A DNA stretch of 64,000 nt from positions 28,318,871 to 28,382,870 of the forward strand of contig NC_068976.1 of the NCBI RefSeq assembly GCF_016808095.1, read 5' to 3'. This stretch comes from Vigna angularis (Eukaryota > Streptophyta > Magnoliopsida > Fabales > Fabaceae). The position numbers were made by a program, and so were the translations under genes. The notes beneath the pieces were generated by a model. That model was not told where the DNA came from. It saw nothing but the letters and a program-made list of their open reading frames with translations, and made no database searches. Below, piece by piece: positions 1 to 11,880 of the stretch; position 1 is the stretch's first letter; every line of letters starts with the position of its first letter.

Positions 1-2909
1 ATGTTATTAACAATAATGATGTTACATTTAGCTCTATAGATTTTCTTTTCTTTTATGAATTGTTTAATGCATTAATTGAGGGAATCTGTGAAGAGTGGTT
101 CATTCAAGAGGCCCATTTGGCAGTGTCAGTTCGTTTTAGGTTGGCAGAATGTGATGTGGTCTGAATCTGAAACAAGTACTGTTGTCTGCTCTTTGGAGTT
201 TCTTCTAGTTTTCACCTTCTTGGATTCATTTGTATGATAAATACATTTTCATTTTAAGTAATAATGACACTAATGGAGATGTTTGGTGCTTCAACAACAG
301 ATTGATGTAAATGTAACAACAAAACACAGAGGTTTCTGAATGGAATATATGAATTCAAAAACTTCAAGTGCAACCATTTGTCTGCAGACAAGAACCTTGA
401 CACGATATCATTAACACAGATTCTGTTATTACCATGATGTGGGTTTCATACTTTTCACAAGTAATAAGTAAAAATTCATTATAAATATAGTTTTGTCCAC
501 ATATTAAGACATTGATCATTTAAAAGTATAAGTTGAAGAAAAAGCCATGTTGGCAACTACGAGAACTATTTTTGTTTTCTTGTGCTGTATTTATAAATCA
601 AGAAACAATAGATTTTCTTTCTTTTTTCTGAGATTGACCACAAATATTTTAGGTGAAGCACTGAAATCTGGAGAGAAGAGAGCAATGAATGATTCTAAAA
701 GTAAATGAAGTGAAAGATGAAGTTACAAGCAAAGGACAGGTCAAAATTTGGAAGGTAGGACATGCTTCTCATTATAAAAATAATTTACATGAAAGTAGAT
801 AATTTTAATATTAAAAATTAGGAGTGTTCGTTAAATTTCACCGATTCTACAAATTTGATAATTCAGACAAAAATTATTAAACTTATTGATCTCAGTTTAA
901 ATCTATCCAACCACTGGAGGAACGATTTTACAACTTTTAAATTTATATATCCTTAGGCTCTTGTTTTGTCTCCTTGTTTTCATTTGCATTTGCCTCTTTC
1001 TCAATTTAGAAGGTTATTACAAATTTTTTGCAATTCATTTTAAGTGTTTTAAATATAAAATTTATATATTTTAGATCCTATAATCTATAACTTTTGAATC
1101 TAAAAATAAATTCTAAATCATACAGTGTATATTTTATTTTTGACTAATTTCTTTATGGAAATCTTGAAGTTCAAAGTAGTAGCTAGTCCGATCAAGAAGC
1201 AGAAAAATGAAGCTATGGAAGTTTGATACATGTATAAATCACAAAGAAGTAATGTGAAAAGTCCAGAAATACTCATTATTCATCTTTTGACACTTATTCT
1301 TTCTTTTATTGTTTTTTTGTCATTCCACATTTTTCCATCCGGAGAATGTAAGGGGACATCTGTCTCTCTGGATCGTTTATTTTGTCATTTAACATTTTTG
1401 CTTTCCAAAATACCCATTCACGTAAAACGTTGTATATCCGTTGGAATGGGTTTTTAGTAATTTCTGGAAGCTTTTATTCTGCTTTTTTTAAAACTAACCA
1501 GTGTAAAATGACGAATTTGTCCTTCTTTATTGTTCTGAAACTTTTGTTTTATATTGGTTTGTATTGTCTTTTTGTTTTTCTGAAAATTGGAAGTGACCAG
1601 ATTGGCCTTCACATTACGGGGTCTTCTTTGGTTTTTCTGTATTTTTACCTTTTCCGCTCGGTGTTTTCTTCTCCCAACTCTGACTGGATGAAATATGTGA
1701 TGGAAAAATGTATATTGGGGTTTAGGTTGTTTTCTTCCTAAAATTTATGAGGTTTCCATTAAAGGATGTAGAGACCACAAACTCACTTCATAAGGTTAGA
1801 TGTTCCTTAACACCATTTCTACAAAGCTCTATAATGGTTTTTCGATTATTTATTTTTTTATTATGGTTTTTCGATTATTTATGGCGTTTGTGTTGTTATC
1901 GGTGCCAATATTGTGTTTATGTTCAAGTGTTGAATAAATAGGCTTTTATTTTCCTATTTTGTCTCTTTCATTGGGGTAACTGGTTTTTGTTTATCCATTG
2001 TGCTTGAAGTGCTTAATAAATGTGCTTGAAGGTCTTCTGCGGTTAGATTGTTCTATGAATTTTTGTAAGTTGTACTGTTACGAAGTCTAGAATTTTGAAG
2101 TTCTACTGTTTGGAGTATCCTTTCTGTGTGCTTCGAAAACTATCTTTAAAGGTTTTCATGATTTCCATATTTCCTTTTATAATTTTTTTTATTATATGTT
2201 CCTTTTTATGTGCTCCAAACAGAGTTTATGGTTTTCATAGTTTGCATGTTTTGTAATTTGTTGAGTTTAAAATGAAAGACTCGAAGGAAGTGTTTAAAAA
2301 TTGGAAAAGGTCGGAAGATTTTGAGAGAAGAAAAAATTTGTTGTATTGAATGCTTTTAAATTTTTTTGACTTAATTATAAATAATACAAGTTATAACCAT
2401 CTTCTATTTATACTAGTGGCACTTTCTTAACCAATGGTTAGGATCTTGTCACACCACATTCATCTAAAGATTTTTAAAACATTCATATAATTTTAAACTT
2501 GTCATCTTATGGATAAATCTTATGGATAAACATCTCTAAATTTTTTTTTAGATCATTCTAGAATCTTTTCAAATAGAATTTTTTAGAATTCTATTTGGGT
2601 CTTTTCTAATCTTGAACTTTTATCTCTTAGACCTAAAACACAAAATCAATTTATATTCCACCGTTTACCGTATAAACTTTTGTGCCCTAAAGAATATGGG
2701 AGTTAAAGGACATGGTAACATGTTTTTTTTCCGATTAAGGTTGATTAGTAATTAATGTAATGGTAAAATGTTTCATCTGACAATGTGGTATTATGATTTT
2801 TGGTTGACAAATTTTGAAATGCCTTTGGGAACTATATAGATTTCTAAACCGTTTTAGGTATAGTTAGTTGCTCTGTTATTATATTTGTAATGGTTTGGTA
2901 TATTGTTTT
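1..2909. other. A+T-rich intergenic DNA, no gene recognised
   Basis: This stretch has only short open frames, rich in Phe, Leu and Ser, of the kind expected from T-rich DNA (for example 1230-1941). None shows a recognisable domain, and there are no convincing exon/intron signals or RNA genes. The first bases could be the tail of a gene lying outside the window, but nothing seen proves it. Confidence 0.6.
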
Positions 2910-3918
2910 GAGAGTGCCTCTTCATGCACCATTCACTTTTGTGCTTCCAATTTTTCAAATAGGTAGTTGCTTTGACTATTCTCAAATTCTTCTCTCATAT
3001 TCTTTTATTAAAAAAACCTAGCATCACCCAGCACTTTTACGTCTCATTCTTCATCCTTCGCAAGAGTTATTGGTTTTCTCATTCTCCTTCTCTTTCATTT
3101 TAGTTTGTCTTCTTCGACCCTCAGTTGTTTCGTGTATGGCCGACAACGTCGTTGCATTAGTCGTTGGTGGTTTTCTTTGTTTGTAGCATCCTGTTAGTGG
3201 TGCGGCGTTACAACATTTCGTCTTTTTCCTGCAACAAAATCTATTCATCGTCCCGGCAGAAGTAACCTTCATTTCTCATTTCTCTTTTCCCTTTTCTAAT
3301 TGTATTGTGTTGATTGAAATATATAATGGATGAGTGGTTTGGAGTGATGCAAAACGTTAATTGATATTCGAAAGTCATTGAAGGTATTGACGACTTTGGA
3401 ATATTGGTTAACGTTTTTGCCAACATTCAAAATATGTTTCGACGCAATTCATCATCTCCTCTTCTTAATCTCACTGTGTATCACTCCAAATCACCAATCC
3501 ATTACGCATTTCAATCAACACAATATAATTAGAAAGAGAAAGGGAGAAAGGAGCATTACTTCAATCGGGACGACGAATACGTTTGCTACACGAGGAAGAC
3601 AAAATGCACCTCCAATAGGACGCCACAAATAACGATAATCACCTGCAATCACTGTAGCATGCACCGAGCAAATGAAGACAGAGGAAAACGAACGAAAACA
3701 AGGGGAAGAAAAAGACCGAGAACTCTCGCGGAGGAAGAAGAATGAGGCGTGGAAGTGCATGATGCTGTAGGGTTTTTTTAATAAGAAAATTTGAGAGAGA
3801 AGAATCTGATAATGGTCAAAGATTCCTAACTTGTCAATTGGGGAAAATCTACCATTATTTAAAAAATTGGAAGTGTAGGGAGAAAACGCTGAGGTGCAAA
3901 GAAAAAAGTGAAGCACTC
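2910..3918. repeat. Long inverted repeat (fold-back), arms of about 440 bp
   Basis: The left arm (about 2910-3355) and the reverse complement of the right arm (about 3475-3918) match along almost their whole length, with a spacer near 120 bp. Blocks that pair include the run after TTATTAAAAAAACC, the segment with TTGTGTTGATTGAAAT, and the segment reading GGTTTGGAGTGATGCA against a close variant. The arms differ by substitutions and small indels, so this is not a recent perfect palindrome. The outer ends begin with GAGAGTGC- and TAGAGTGC-like sequence, resembling the ends of the Mutator-like elements at 12.1-14.6 kb. No clear target-site duplication was found. A MULE-type fold-back or an inverted gene-fragment duplication would both fit. 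Confidence 0.75.
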
Positions 3919-4309
3919 TAATTCCTTTTCCTTTTAACTTCATTATATTTTTTAGAACCTTTGAACATGAAAAAGGTAGAGAATGTCTTCCAAGATAATT
4001 TATAATTCAACAACCAACTAGTTGGAAATTGTAATATTTCACATTTCTCATTGTTTGTCTTAAATGTTTTTAGATTATTTTTGTCGTTTAAATTTGTATG
4101 TGTTTTAGATTATTTCTCTGAAATATATTTGAATCTTTTAACTAATGGATTGTCAACTATGGAACCATTATCAACATTTATTACTCAATATGGTGAGAGT
4201 GTGTATTAAGTTAGTTTTTGCTTTTAAAAAAATTTCAATTGTATTATTATTTTTGGAAAAGTATTTTAATTAGGATTTTTTTGAAAAAAAATTACTAACA
4301 AATTTGTGT

Positions 4310-4719
4310 TGTCATGTGTTAAGTCACATGAAAGGGTTCTATCAAGTATCAGTATCCTTGTCTTGAATTCAATTTTGTTCTTATATTTTTTTATTGATTC
4401 AGTTTATTCTCAATTTATTTTAAAATGAAGTAATATTGTCTTCCTCAAATTTAAATAAAATTTATTATTTTATAAATCTTACATTGATATTTTATTAAAA
4501 GTAATTTTTTAATAAATTACATTATTATATATTATTGATATATGATTTGATAATTTTGTTAGTATATTATATATTATTAACCTATGATTTTTTAATCATG
4601 ATTTTAATCTCTAAATTTTTATAAAAATATCAGTTTAAGATTTATATAAATAATAAATTTTGTTTCAATTTGGAAAAGGACAATATTACTCTATTTTAAA
4701 AAAAATTGAAACTAAATAG

Positions 4720-4761
<42 letters not shown>

Positions 4762-4860
4762 TAAATTAATATCAAAATAATAACATTTAACAATAATATT
4801 AACATGTGACAATATTATGTCACGTGACACTATTAATACTACATATATTATCTTCTCATT
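4310..4860. repeat. Fold-back element with A+T-rich arms
   Basis: The left part (about 4310-4500) pairs with the reverse complement of the right part (about 4615-4860). Examples are GTAATATTGTC with the following ATAAAATTTATTATTT block, and the outer CATGTG/CACGTGACA motifs. The same outer motifs recur in the much larger fold-back at 47664-49020, so the two are probably related. The right arm is interrupted by a TA microsatellite. Confidence 0.55.
4723..4760. repeat. (TA)n microsatellite
   Basis: An uninterrupted TA dinucleotide run of about 38 bp lies in the right arm of the fold-back. Confidence 0.95.
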
Positions 4861-5219
4861 CACTTCTTTCTTACAAGTATTGTTTTTTCTCTTATTAAGA
4901 AATAATAATTTTCGATGCCAAGAATAAACTAAGCATTTTCACAAAGTCACAAAGGAAACATAATGTTGTTTTTTTTATGTGAACATAATTAGATCCTGTT
5001 TATTAAAAAAATATAATTAGATTCTTATTGTTCAAAGATAATATTAAATCCCTATTATTAAAGGTTATAATCATAATCTATTTTTCAGGAATATTTTTGT
5101 ACTTTAATTATAATATACTAAATATGTTTTCATTAAAAAATATATCTTAATTTTTGTGGATTATCAACATCTTTCACGTTTATAATGTAATATTTTATCA
5201 TTCTATTCAAGAATATAAA

Positions 5220-5825
5220 CATACACAGACAATATGTTTTCATTTGAGATTAGAGCCAAGGACAGGTTTAATGTCTTTGTACGACTAAAAAAAGGTAAGA
5301 TAGTGAAAGTACTAATTGTTTCTAGATATTGTTTGTGATTCTTGCGTTGTTTTTGTACTTTGAGGGTTCTAAATTTTTTAATATAGGATTATTTTGTTTT
5401 AAATATATGTTAGACAAGTAGTTATAGTGTTGATGTTGCCTTTATTAGGACTTTTGTAGTAACATATTAAGTTACTTTTGTGAGTTTGATACTAAATCAA
5501 ATATAAGATCTTAGGATAATTGTGAGACTATATAAAGAAAAATATAAGAACTAACATACAAATTATCTTTGAATTAAATTTTGTGATTCTTGTGTTCTTG
5601 TGGTGTTGAATGGTATAAATGTATTTTAAGTGGTGTTGCCTTTGTTTTGATTTTTGTGATAGTATTTATATTAACCTACTTTTGTGAGTTGAAACTTAAG
5701 CGAATGTAAGAACTTAAAGATTTTTGTAAAACTAAAGTAAAAGGTAAGAGTAAACGTATTAACTATTTTTCAATACAGTTTGTGCTTTTACATTCTTTTA
5801 TAATTGGATGATTCTAAATTTGTTA

Positions 5826-5865
<40 letters not shown>

Positions 5866-6760
5866 ATAGTATATCTATAATGTTGTTTCTTTTAGTAGGA
5901 TTTTTGTGATAATGTTTACATTAACTTGCTTTTGTAAGTTCAAGATTAAAACAAATGTAAGAGTTTTTATACTAACAATTTTTTAATACAATTTGTGATT
6001 TCTACATTCTTTTGAAATATGATGATTCTTAATTTTTTAATACAGATTTATTTTGTTTTAAAAATATCTCAGTATTGTATTGACTTGTTACTTTTACAAA
6101 ATTGAAGCAAAAGATAAAAGCAAACTTTACTAATTTTGTTTCAATAGAGTATGGGATTCATGTATTCTTAGAATTGAGTAGTTATGGATTTTTTTAATAT
6201 AGGTTTGTTTTTGTACGAGTAATGTATTTATAATGTTGTTACTTTTTTACTTGAACTTTTGTAATGGTGTTTATATTAACATGTTTTTGTGAGTTTGAAA
6301 TTGAAGCAAGTGCTGGAGTCTAAGATTTTAGTAAAGTTGAATTAAAAATTATGAACTACATTATAATTATTAACAAATATAATTTTTCTTTCTTGCATCC
6401 TTTTAAAATTAGATGATTCTTCATTTTTTAATGTAAGTTTATTATCTTTGGAAAATGACTTAGTAATTTTACATTGTTATTTTTACTAAGAATTTTGTTA
6501 TGGTGTTTACTAAAGCACATAAAAGATCTTATAGTCCTCGCCAGACTAAAACAAAGGCAAGAGCAATGATACTATCTATCTTTCAATACAATTTACTATT
6601 GTTGAACTCTTTTGAATGTTTTAAATTTTTTAATATATGTTAGTCAATTAGTTACATTGTTTTTAATGTTGCCTTTACTTGTTTTTTTTTTCTTTACATT
6701 TATATGAACTTGCTTTTATGAGTTTAAAACTGAAAAAAAAATTTATAAAATATTATACTT
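5220..6760. repeat. Degenerate tandem array, unit about 180-240 bp
   Basis: Two landmark motifs recur in the same order. One is a CTTTTGTGAGTTTGAAA-like motif, near 5475, 5682, 5929, 6281 and 6712. The other is a GATTCTAAATTTTTTAATATAGG-like motif, near 5367, 5811, 6025, 6415 and 6608 (variants). The spacing implies about seven diverged units. Each unit has short imperfect open frames but no recognisable protein. It looks like an old satellite-like array or the tandem region of a dead retroelement. Confidence 0.55.
5829..5863. repeat. (TA)n microsatellite
   Basis: An uninterrupted TA run of about 35 bp lies inside one unit of the degenerate array and accounts for that unit's greater length. 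Confidence 0.95.
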
Positions 6761-6999
6761 TCTTGTTAATTCTTGTTCTATTTAAGCCATTAGTTTTGTA
6801 CCTGTTGTCAACATTTCCTACGTTGTCTCTGTCATATAAAATTTTGTATCTTTGACCCTCATAATAGTTATAATATTTTTACTTCCAATTTAATTATTAC
6901 TATATAAAAAAAAAGTAATAAAATCTTATTATCTTTAACTTTTAATAACTAACAAAATATATGACTCAACCTTCGTCTAAATTGGTTAAAATTAATTTT

Positions 7000-8200
7000 T
7001 TAGTCCAAATCGATTCATTTTGAGTTCAACTCAGATGCACCTATTTTAAACTTAAAAGCTTGAGTCGATCTAAGATGATCTTTCAGCGTGAGTCGAGCCA
7101 TCATGATCGAATTCAATTGAGTGTTGGCCGAAGATAACAACAACCAAATTTTGGTTAGAACAAACTTTGTACAAATTTGATTGAACCTACTTAGCCAAAT
7201 TTTGGAAAGGGTGAACTTTATTGAATTTGGCCAAATATCGACCAAGGCAAACTTCTTAATAAATCTCGGTTAGAGCTAGCTCGATCAAATTTCATTGATA
7301 GATAGCTCTACCAAATTTCGGTTAGGTTCGCATGAATTTTAGTTAGGGTCAACTTAGGCAAAATGGTCATAATAAAATTTAAGTAGAGTCAATTTTGACC
7401 ACCTTTCAGAAGAATTTTGACAGAGTCGAACCATGTTGAAAATTGGACGAATTCGATTGCATTGTCCCTATTTGAAATTCAACCAAATCCTCCTTAGCTT
7501 CTCCAAATTTTGCGGAGTAAGGCTTCTCCAAATTTGACACTAGTCGAAATTTGGCCTATTTGGTTGGTCGAGTCAATAATGGTCGAATTCAACAACATTG
7601 GCCCATCCAAACTTTGGTCGAATTCGTTGGATTCGATCGATTTGTCCCCGACCGAAATTTGGCCAAATTTGGTCATGTCGACTCAAACAAAACTTTGGTC
7701 GAGTAAACTCTTGTATAAATTTGGCCAAGTCAACTCCAATTGAAATTCAATCGAATTTCCAACGTGTATGTTCCAAACTTGACCAATTCTTTGCGCGAGG
7801 TTTAACTTGGCCAATTCGGCTAGGCCCGTCTCAACCAAGGTCAGTTCTTTCAAGCCTGTCACGACCTTTGTTTTGGGCCAACTCATCTCAAGGTTTGGTC
7901 TGAGTAGATCCCTCTTGACCTTTGGTATGGCCTGTCTTAACATTCATTTTGAGTCGGTTCATTTCGACCTTTGAACTAGCTTCATCCTTTAACTTGGGCT
8001 GACCCATTTTTATCTTCAACCTGGGTTGATTGATTTGACCTTTGGTCCTAGCTTGCTCGTCTAGACCTTCAGCTCGAGTTGACCCTTCCAGACCTTTAGT
8101 TCAAAAGAGCTCGTCTCAAATTTTGGTCGGAAACAAAACTTCTCTACTTTTGGTCTAGGCTCGTTTGTCTTGGCCTTCGATCCGAGATTGATCGTTTTGA
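7000..8200. repeat. Degenerate minisatellite (GGTCGA / CCAAATTT type)
   Basis: Short motifs such as CCAAATTTTGGT, GGTCGAGTCAA and AACTTTGGTCGA recur every few tens of bases with many substitutions. Overlapping frames stay open on both strands (7494-7943) because of this periodicity; none resembles a protein family. The right part, from 7945 on, also lies inside the large duplicated segment and recurs at 29823-30090. Confidence 0.5.
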
Positions 8201-8609
8201 CAAGATGAAAGTATTATTTTTAAGAATTAATTGAAATATTGTAGTGGGTCCAAACTCACATAAGCCTTATTCTTAACCCGCTTAAATAGGGACTTCGAGG
8301 ATTTGAGTTTTTTTTGTGTCTTTTGAACCGATAACTTCTAACAAAAAGTTTTTTTTTCATAGATGAAGTAAGACTGGTCATGAATCAAGGCGAGAGTTCT
8401 ACTTACCATTACAATTTATAAGTATATATTGGAGTTTATATTCGTTGAAAGTTGGAGGTGGAAAGGTAGAGATTGAAGAGAGTGACTAAATGGTAAAGAT
8501 TCGTTGCAAAATGTTTTAGTAAAGTATCAACATATTTTTCTAAATGCCACGCTTGGATGCTAAATTAATTTATAATCATTCTATCTTTTAGTCTTTTAAT
8601 AATATGTAC

Positions 8610-8860
8610 AATGTTTAGGAGGTGGCTGCTTTGAAACAAGAACTCCATAAAACAAAGACTGCTTTGGACATATTCAATGGAAAGCCAAGTCTAGGGTGTT
8701 TGAAACTGTATTAGTTGCACATGAGGCAATATAAAGGTCTTAGAAACTAACTAATAATATTGCAGATAAACTTCGTGGGCGAGTTGAATAACTAAACAGA
8801 CAACTGGAAAAATGTGAAAGCAATATTCATAAACTAATACGCATATGTTCGTTATTGTAA
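8610..8860 (+). pseudogene. Possible coiled-coil gene remnant
   Basis: In pieces of different frames the stretch reads like a Lys/Glu/Leu-rich helical protein (VAALKQELHKTKTALDIF, then KAKSRVFETVL and HEAI, then KLRGRVEQLNRQLEKCES), broken by stops and a frame change. The same disrupted pieces are present in copy 2 at about 30500-30750. The family is not recognised. It may be a captured gene fragment or part of the LINE's non-RT region. Confidence 0.35.
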
Positions 8861-9109
8861 CTTTTCAAATTAACCTCTGGCAATATAGCAAACACTAGAC
8901 TTGGAGATACCAAAATGATGCTACCAGAAATGCAAGTCTTAATTTAATCAACTAAAATGTATACTTACATTATTTTGCATTAAATTTTTTTATTATCTTT
9001 TTAAAATGTATAATTAAATTTTAGCTATAGATATAAATTTTTAATATGCAATTAATTGATAATTAATATATGCATATACAAAATTCTTATTATTAACCTA
9101 CAATTAGTA

Positions 9110-10251
9110 TATCAAAAAACTAAAACGCTGAAAATGTGGAATAGAGAAGTCTTTAGTATCATGAAAACTAAAAAGCAAAAACTCATTACCCAGATAATTG
9201 AGTTAGATAAGAGGAGTGTATAAGAGGGTGATGAGAGTAACATAGACAACAACATGAGACTATAACAAATGAAGTTACTTGGCCAACTAAGATTGGTATG
9301 TAACAAAGAAGAGTCATGCCTAAAGTAGAAAGATAAGGCTAATTGGATAGGGTAGGGAGATACGAATTCCAAATACTTCTACTCTAGGATTAGATGGAAA
9401 AGAATAAGGAATGAACTAAACGGGTTGGAAAGGAAAGTTGTGTAAGGAACCAAGCAAATTAAAAGAGGTAGTACAAGAATATTTAGAAGAAAAGTTTAAA
9501 GCCAAAAAATAGTATATAGATTAGCATTTGAAATATTGACTATCTTTATCAAAGAAGCAATAAGGTACTGATTGATGACGTGAAGGAGGAGGAAATAAAA
9601 GAAGCAATTAATTGTGGGAGTGAAAAAGGCTCTGGGCTAGATGGTTTCAACTTCTATTTCATAAAAACCAACTGGGATACCATAAAGGAAGACATAGTCG
9701 AAGGAGTACAATGGTTTCAAAGGGTTTGGAAAATGCCTAGGGTTTGTAATCCATCTTTCACAACATCGGTACCTAAAAAGGAGAACTCAGTAGTATTGAG
9801 TGAATTTAGGCCAATCTCCTTGGTTCGATGCATGTATAAAATCATATTAAATGTACTTGCAAATAGGCTAAAGAGAGTGTTCCCAAGACTCATAGATCGG
9901 TCACAATCAACGTTCTTAAAGAATAAAGGAATGTTAGGTAGTATACTTGTTGCCAACGAAGTAGTGGACTAAATAAGAAGGAAAAAGAAGAGGACAATAG
10001 GATTATGAAAAATCTTATGACTTGGTGAGCTGACAACTTTTGTATTATATGATGGAAATATTAGGATTTGATAATAAATAGATTGGTTGGATAAAAACAT
10101 GTTTGGAATCATCAACCATAACGACATTACACTGAATAGTAGCCTAAGAGAGAAATTCCATCCAAAAGGAAGGTTGAGACAGGGACCTAATTGTGCCATT
10201 CCTAATTCTATTTGTGGTAGAGGGGTTGGCAGGGATATTGAGGCAAACAAC
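9110..10251 (+). pseudogene. LINE (L1-type) reverse transcriptase remnant, copy 1
   Basis: Broken frames read like the plant L1 region between endonuclease and reverse transcriptase (WNREVFSIMKTKKQKLI, then GDTNSKYFYSRIRWKR). The RT N-terminal part follows in 9580-9972: EAINCGSEKGSGLDGFNF, then FRPISLVRCMYKIILNVLANRLKRV and the region ending in VANEVVD. FRPISL and ANRLK are typical non-LTR RT motifs. Several stops and frame changes lie upstream, so no functional ORF2 protein can be made. The copy ends at the ACAAC site where, in copy 2, a Gypsy element is inserted. The catalytic YxDD block is not in this copy. Confidence 0.8.
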
Positions 10252-10268
10252 TGTTGAGACTTCGGCAA

Positions 10269-10720
10269 GTGGTTCACTCCGTTCATGAACTTGGGTTTCA
10301 TCTGGAACCGGTTGTAGTGGTTCACTAAGAACTTACCGTTCACCGCCTGACCAAGTTGACAGGAGTGAAACTCCGTTCACCAACTTGGGTTTCGATGCGT
10401 TCTAGGGGGTAGGGGTTCACCGCCCGACCAAGTTGACAGGAGTGAATCTTCGTTCATCAACTTGGGTTTCATCTGGAATCGGGCGGCAGTGGTTCACTAA
10501 CGAACTCGCCGTTCACCGCCCAACCAAGTTGATAGGAGTGAAACTTCGTTCATCAATTTGGGTTTCATCTGGAACCGGGCGACAATGGTTCACTAACGAT
10601 TTCGCTGTTCATCGCCCGACCAAGTTGACAGGAGTGAAACTCCGTTCATCAACTTGGGTTTCATCTCGAACCGGGCGACAGTGGTTCAGTAACGAACTCG
10701 TCGTTCACCGCCCGATGTGT
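10269..10720. repeat. 96-bp tandem repeat array
   Basis: The anchor CCAAGTTGACAGGAGTG starts at 10351, 10428, 10524 (one mismatch) and 10620, giving a 96-bp period with one shortened 77-bp unit. Each unit has GTTCATCAACTTGGGTTTC, a GGTTCACTAACGA-like segment and a GTTCACCGCCCGACC-like segment. Because 96 is divisible by three, a frame stays open over 10433-10798 and gives 32-residue repeats (LRSSTWVSSGTGRQWFTNEL type). I read this as a by-product of the period, not a gene. Confidence 0.85.
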
Positions 10721-11880
10721 AGATGCTTAACGCTTCCAAAGTCGGACGGGGTAGTTGTTGATGCCAAATTTGGCGGAGTGCCTGCGGGTCTAGGGTAGGC
10801 CGAACAGTTGATGTCGGATGGCTGGATCGTCAAATGGTGGTGAGGCCGAACGGTCGACAATGTACCTGTGAGACTAGGTTTGATAAAGTACCTGAGGCCA
10901 TCGTAAGGCCGAACGGTAGAGGCCATAGGAGGCCGAGAGGTTGGGGCCAGCGTATGGCCGAACGGTTGATGCCAAAAATGGTTAGTAGAGGCCGAGTTAC
11001 GACCTAAATGGCCGGATGGTTGATGATGAGAAGGCCAGGGGCCAAGTTTGGCCGAAGGGTTGAGGCTTGATGGCCGAGACCGAGCCGCTGAAGATGTTCA
11101 CCTGAGGTTCCTAAGAGCACTGCTCACCCTTTCCTTATGGTTACAAATGGGGATGCACGCTCGGCCCCACGGTGGGCGCCATTATCTTTCGGGTATAAGG
11201 TTTGGGGATGTCCTACGCTCAAAACACTCCATGTTATGCCGAAGACAAGGCAGACCTTGATGACCGAACGTTGAAGACTAGAAGGGGCACATAAATACTT
11301 CAAGCGCTCCAAGTTGTGGAACACGCACAATTACCTGTTTGTTGAGGACTTGACGTGCTGGCGAAGACCGAACGAGCTCTCTCCTCTTCTTCGTATCCCA
11401 GTTGTAGTATTTTTTCTCCTTCCTCGTTCTCCAAGCAGGGCGGGCGGGCACCTGTCAAAGACACTCCGACGCTCAAGTCAATAAAGTGACCGAGCGATTA
11501 TTATAGCAAGTAGAGCATGTATTATGCAACCTGTCCAGAAATCATACTTGGGACCTTTATTTATACCAGTTGTAATGGACTTTTACCTTTTGTAGGCCTG
11601 ATGATGGCCCAATCATACCTTAATCTCCATTAGGTGTTTTAATGAGCTATTATCGTTAATAACCAACCCATGTGCTCGGCCAAGCTGGTTGGCCTGATGG
11701 TTGGTTGGTTCGAGTGGTCGGCTAAGGTGGTCTTCCTGGACGACTGACATGGTTGTGTGCAGAAGACTGTTCACCACCCTAGGTACCGTACGACTATGGT
11801 TGGTTGGCCTGATGGTCGGCTTAGACGGTCGGCCAAGCTGGAATGACTTGATGTTCTGGTTGGGTACTGTACGGTACAAA
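10720..11880 (-). repeat. LTR-like remnant with GGCCGAACGGTTGA repeats
   Basis: The motif GGCCGAACGGTTGATG and variants recur irregularly over 10720-11060. Around 11440-11475 the sequence contains CAAAGACACTCCGACGCTCA, the reverse complement of a segment in the LTR at 49237-49835. This suggests a related LTR family in opposite orientation. Short open frames in the region are not gene-like. Element ends and target duplications could not be fixed. Confidence 0.45.

Larger units (their letters stand above)
7945..10268. repeat. Large duplicated segment, copy 1
   Basis: This ~2.3 kb stretch is nearly identical to 29823-32158 in the same orientation. Over about 390 bp in the RT portion (9580-9972 against 31471-31863) I count roughly nine differences. 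Copy 2 carries one extra 12-bp tandem duplication near 30901, which explains the change in offset. The segment runs from minisatellite sequence through an unrecognised part into a LINE fragment. It ends with 17 bases (TGTTGAGACTTCGGCAA) that match the tip of the Gypsy LTR found at 32142 and 37050. Confidence 0.9.

Noticed and set aside
1230..1941. Three overlapping frames suggesting a small membrane-protein gene
   Set aside because: Hydrophobicity comes from T-rich codons; frames overlap in different phases and lack any motif.
7494..7943. Overlapping frames of 60-101 codons on both strands
   Set aside because: Produced by a degenerate minisatellite; no recognisable protein.
10433..10798. A 121-codon frame with 32-residue repeats
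   Set aside because: The DNA repeat period is 96 bp, divisible by three, so one open unit keeps the whole array open; no family resemblance.
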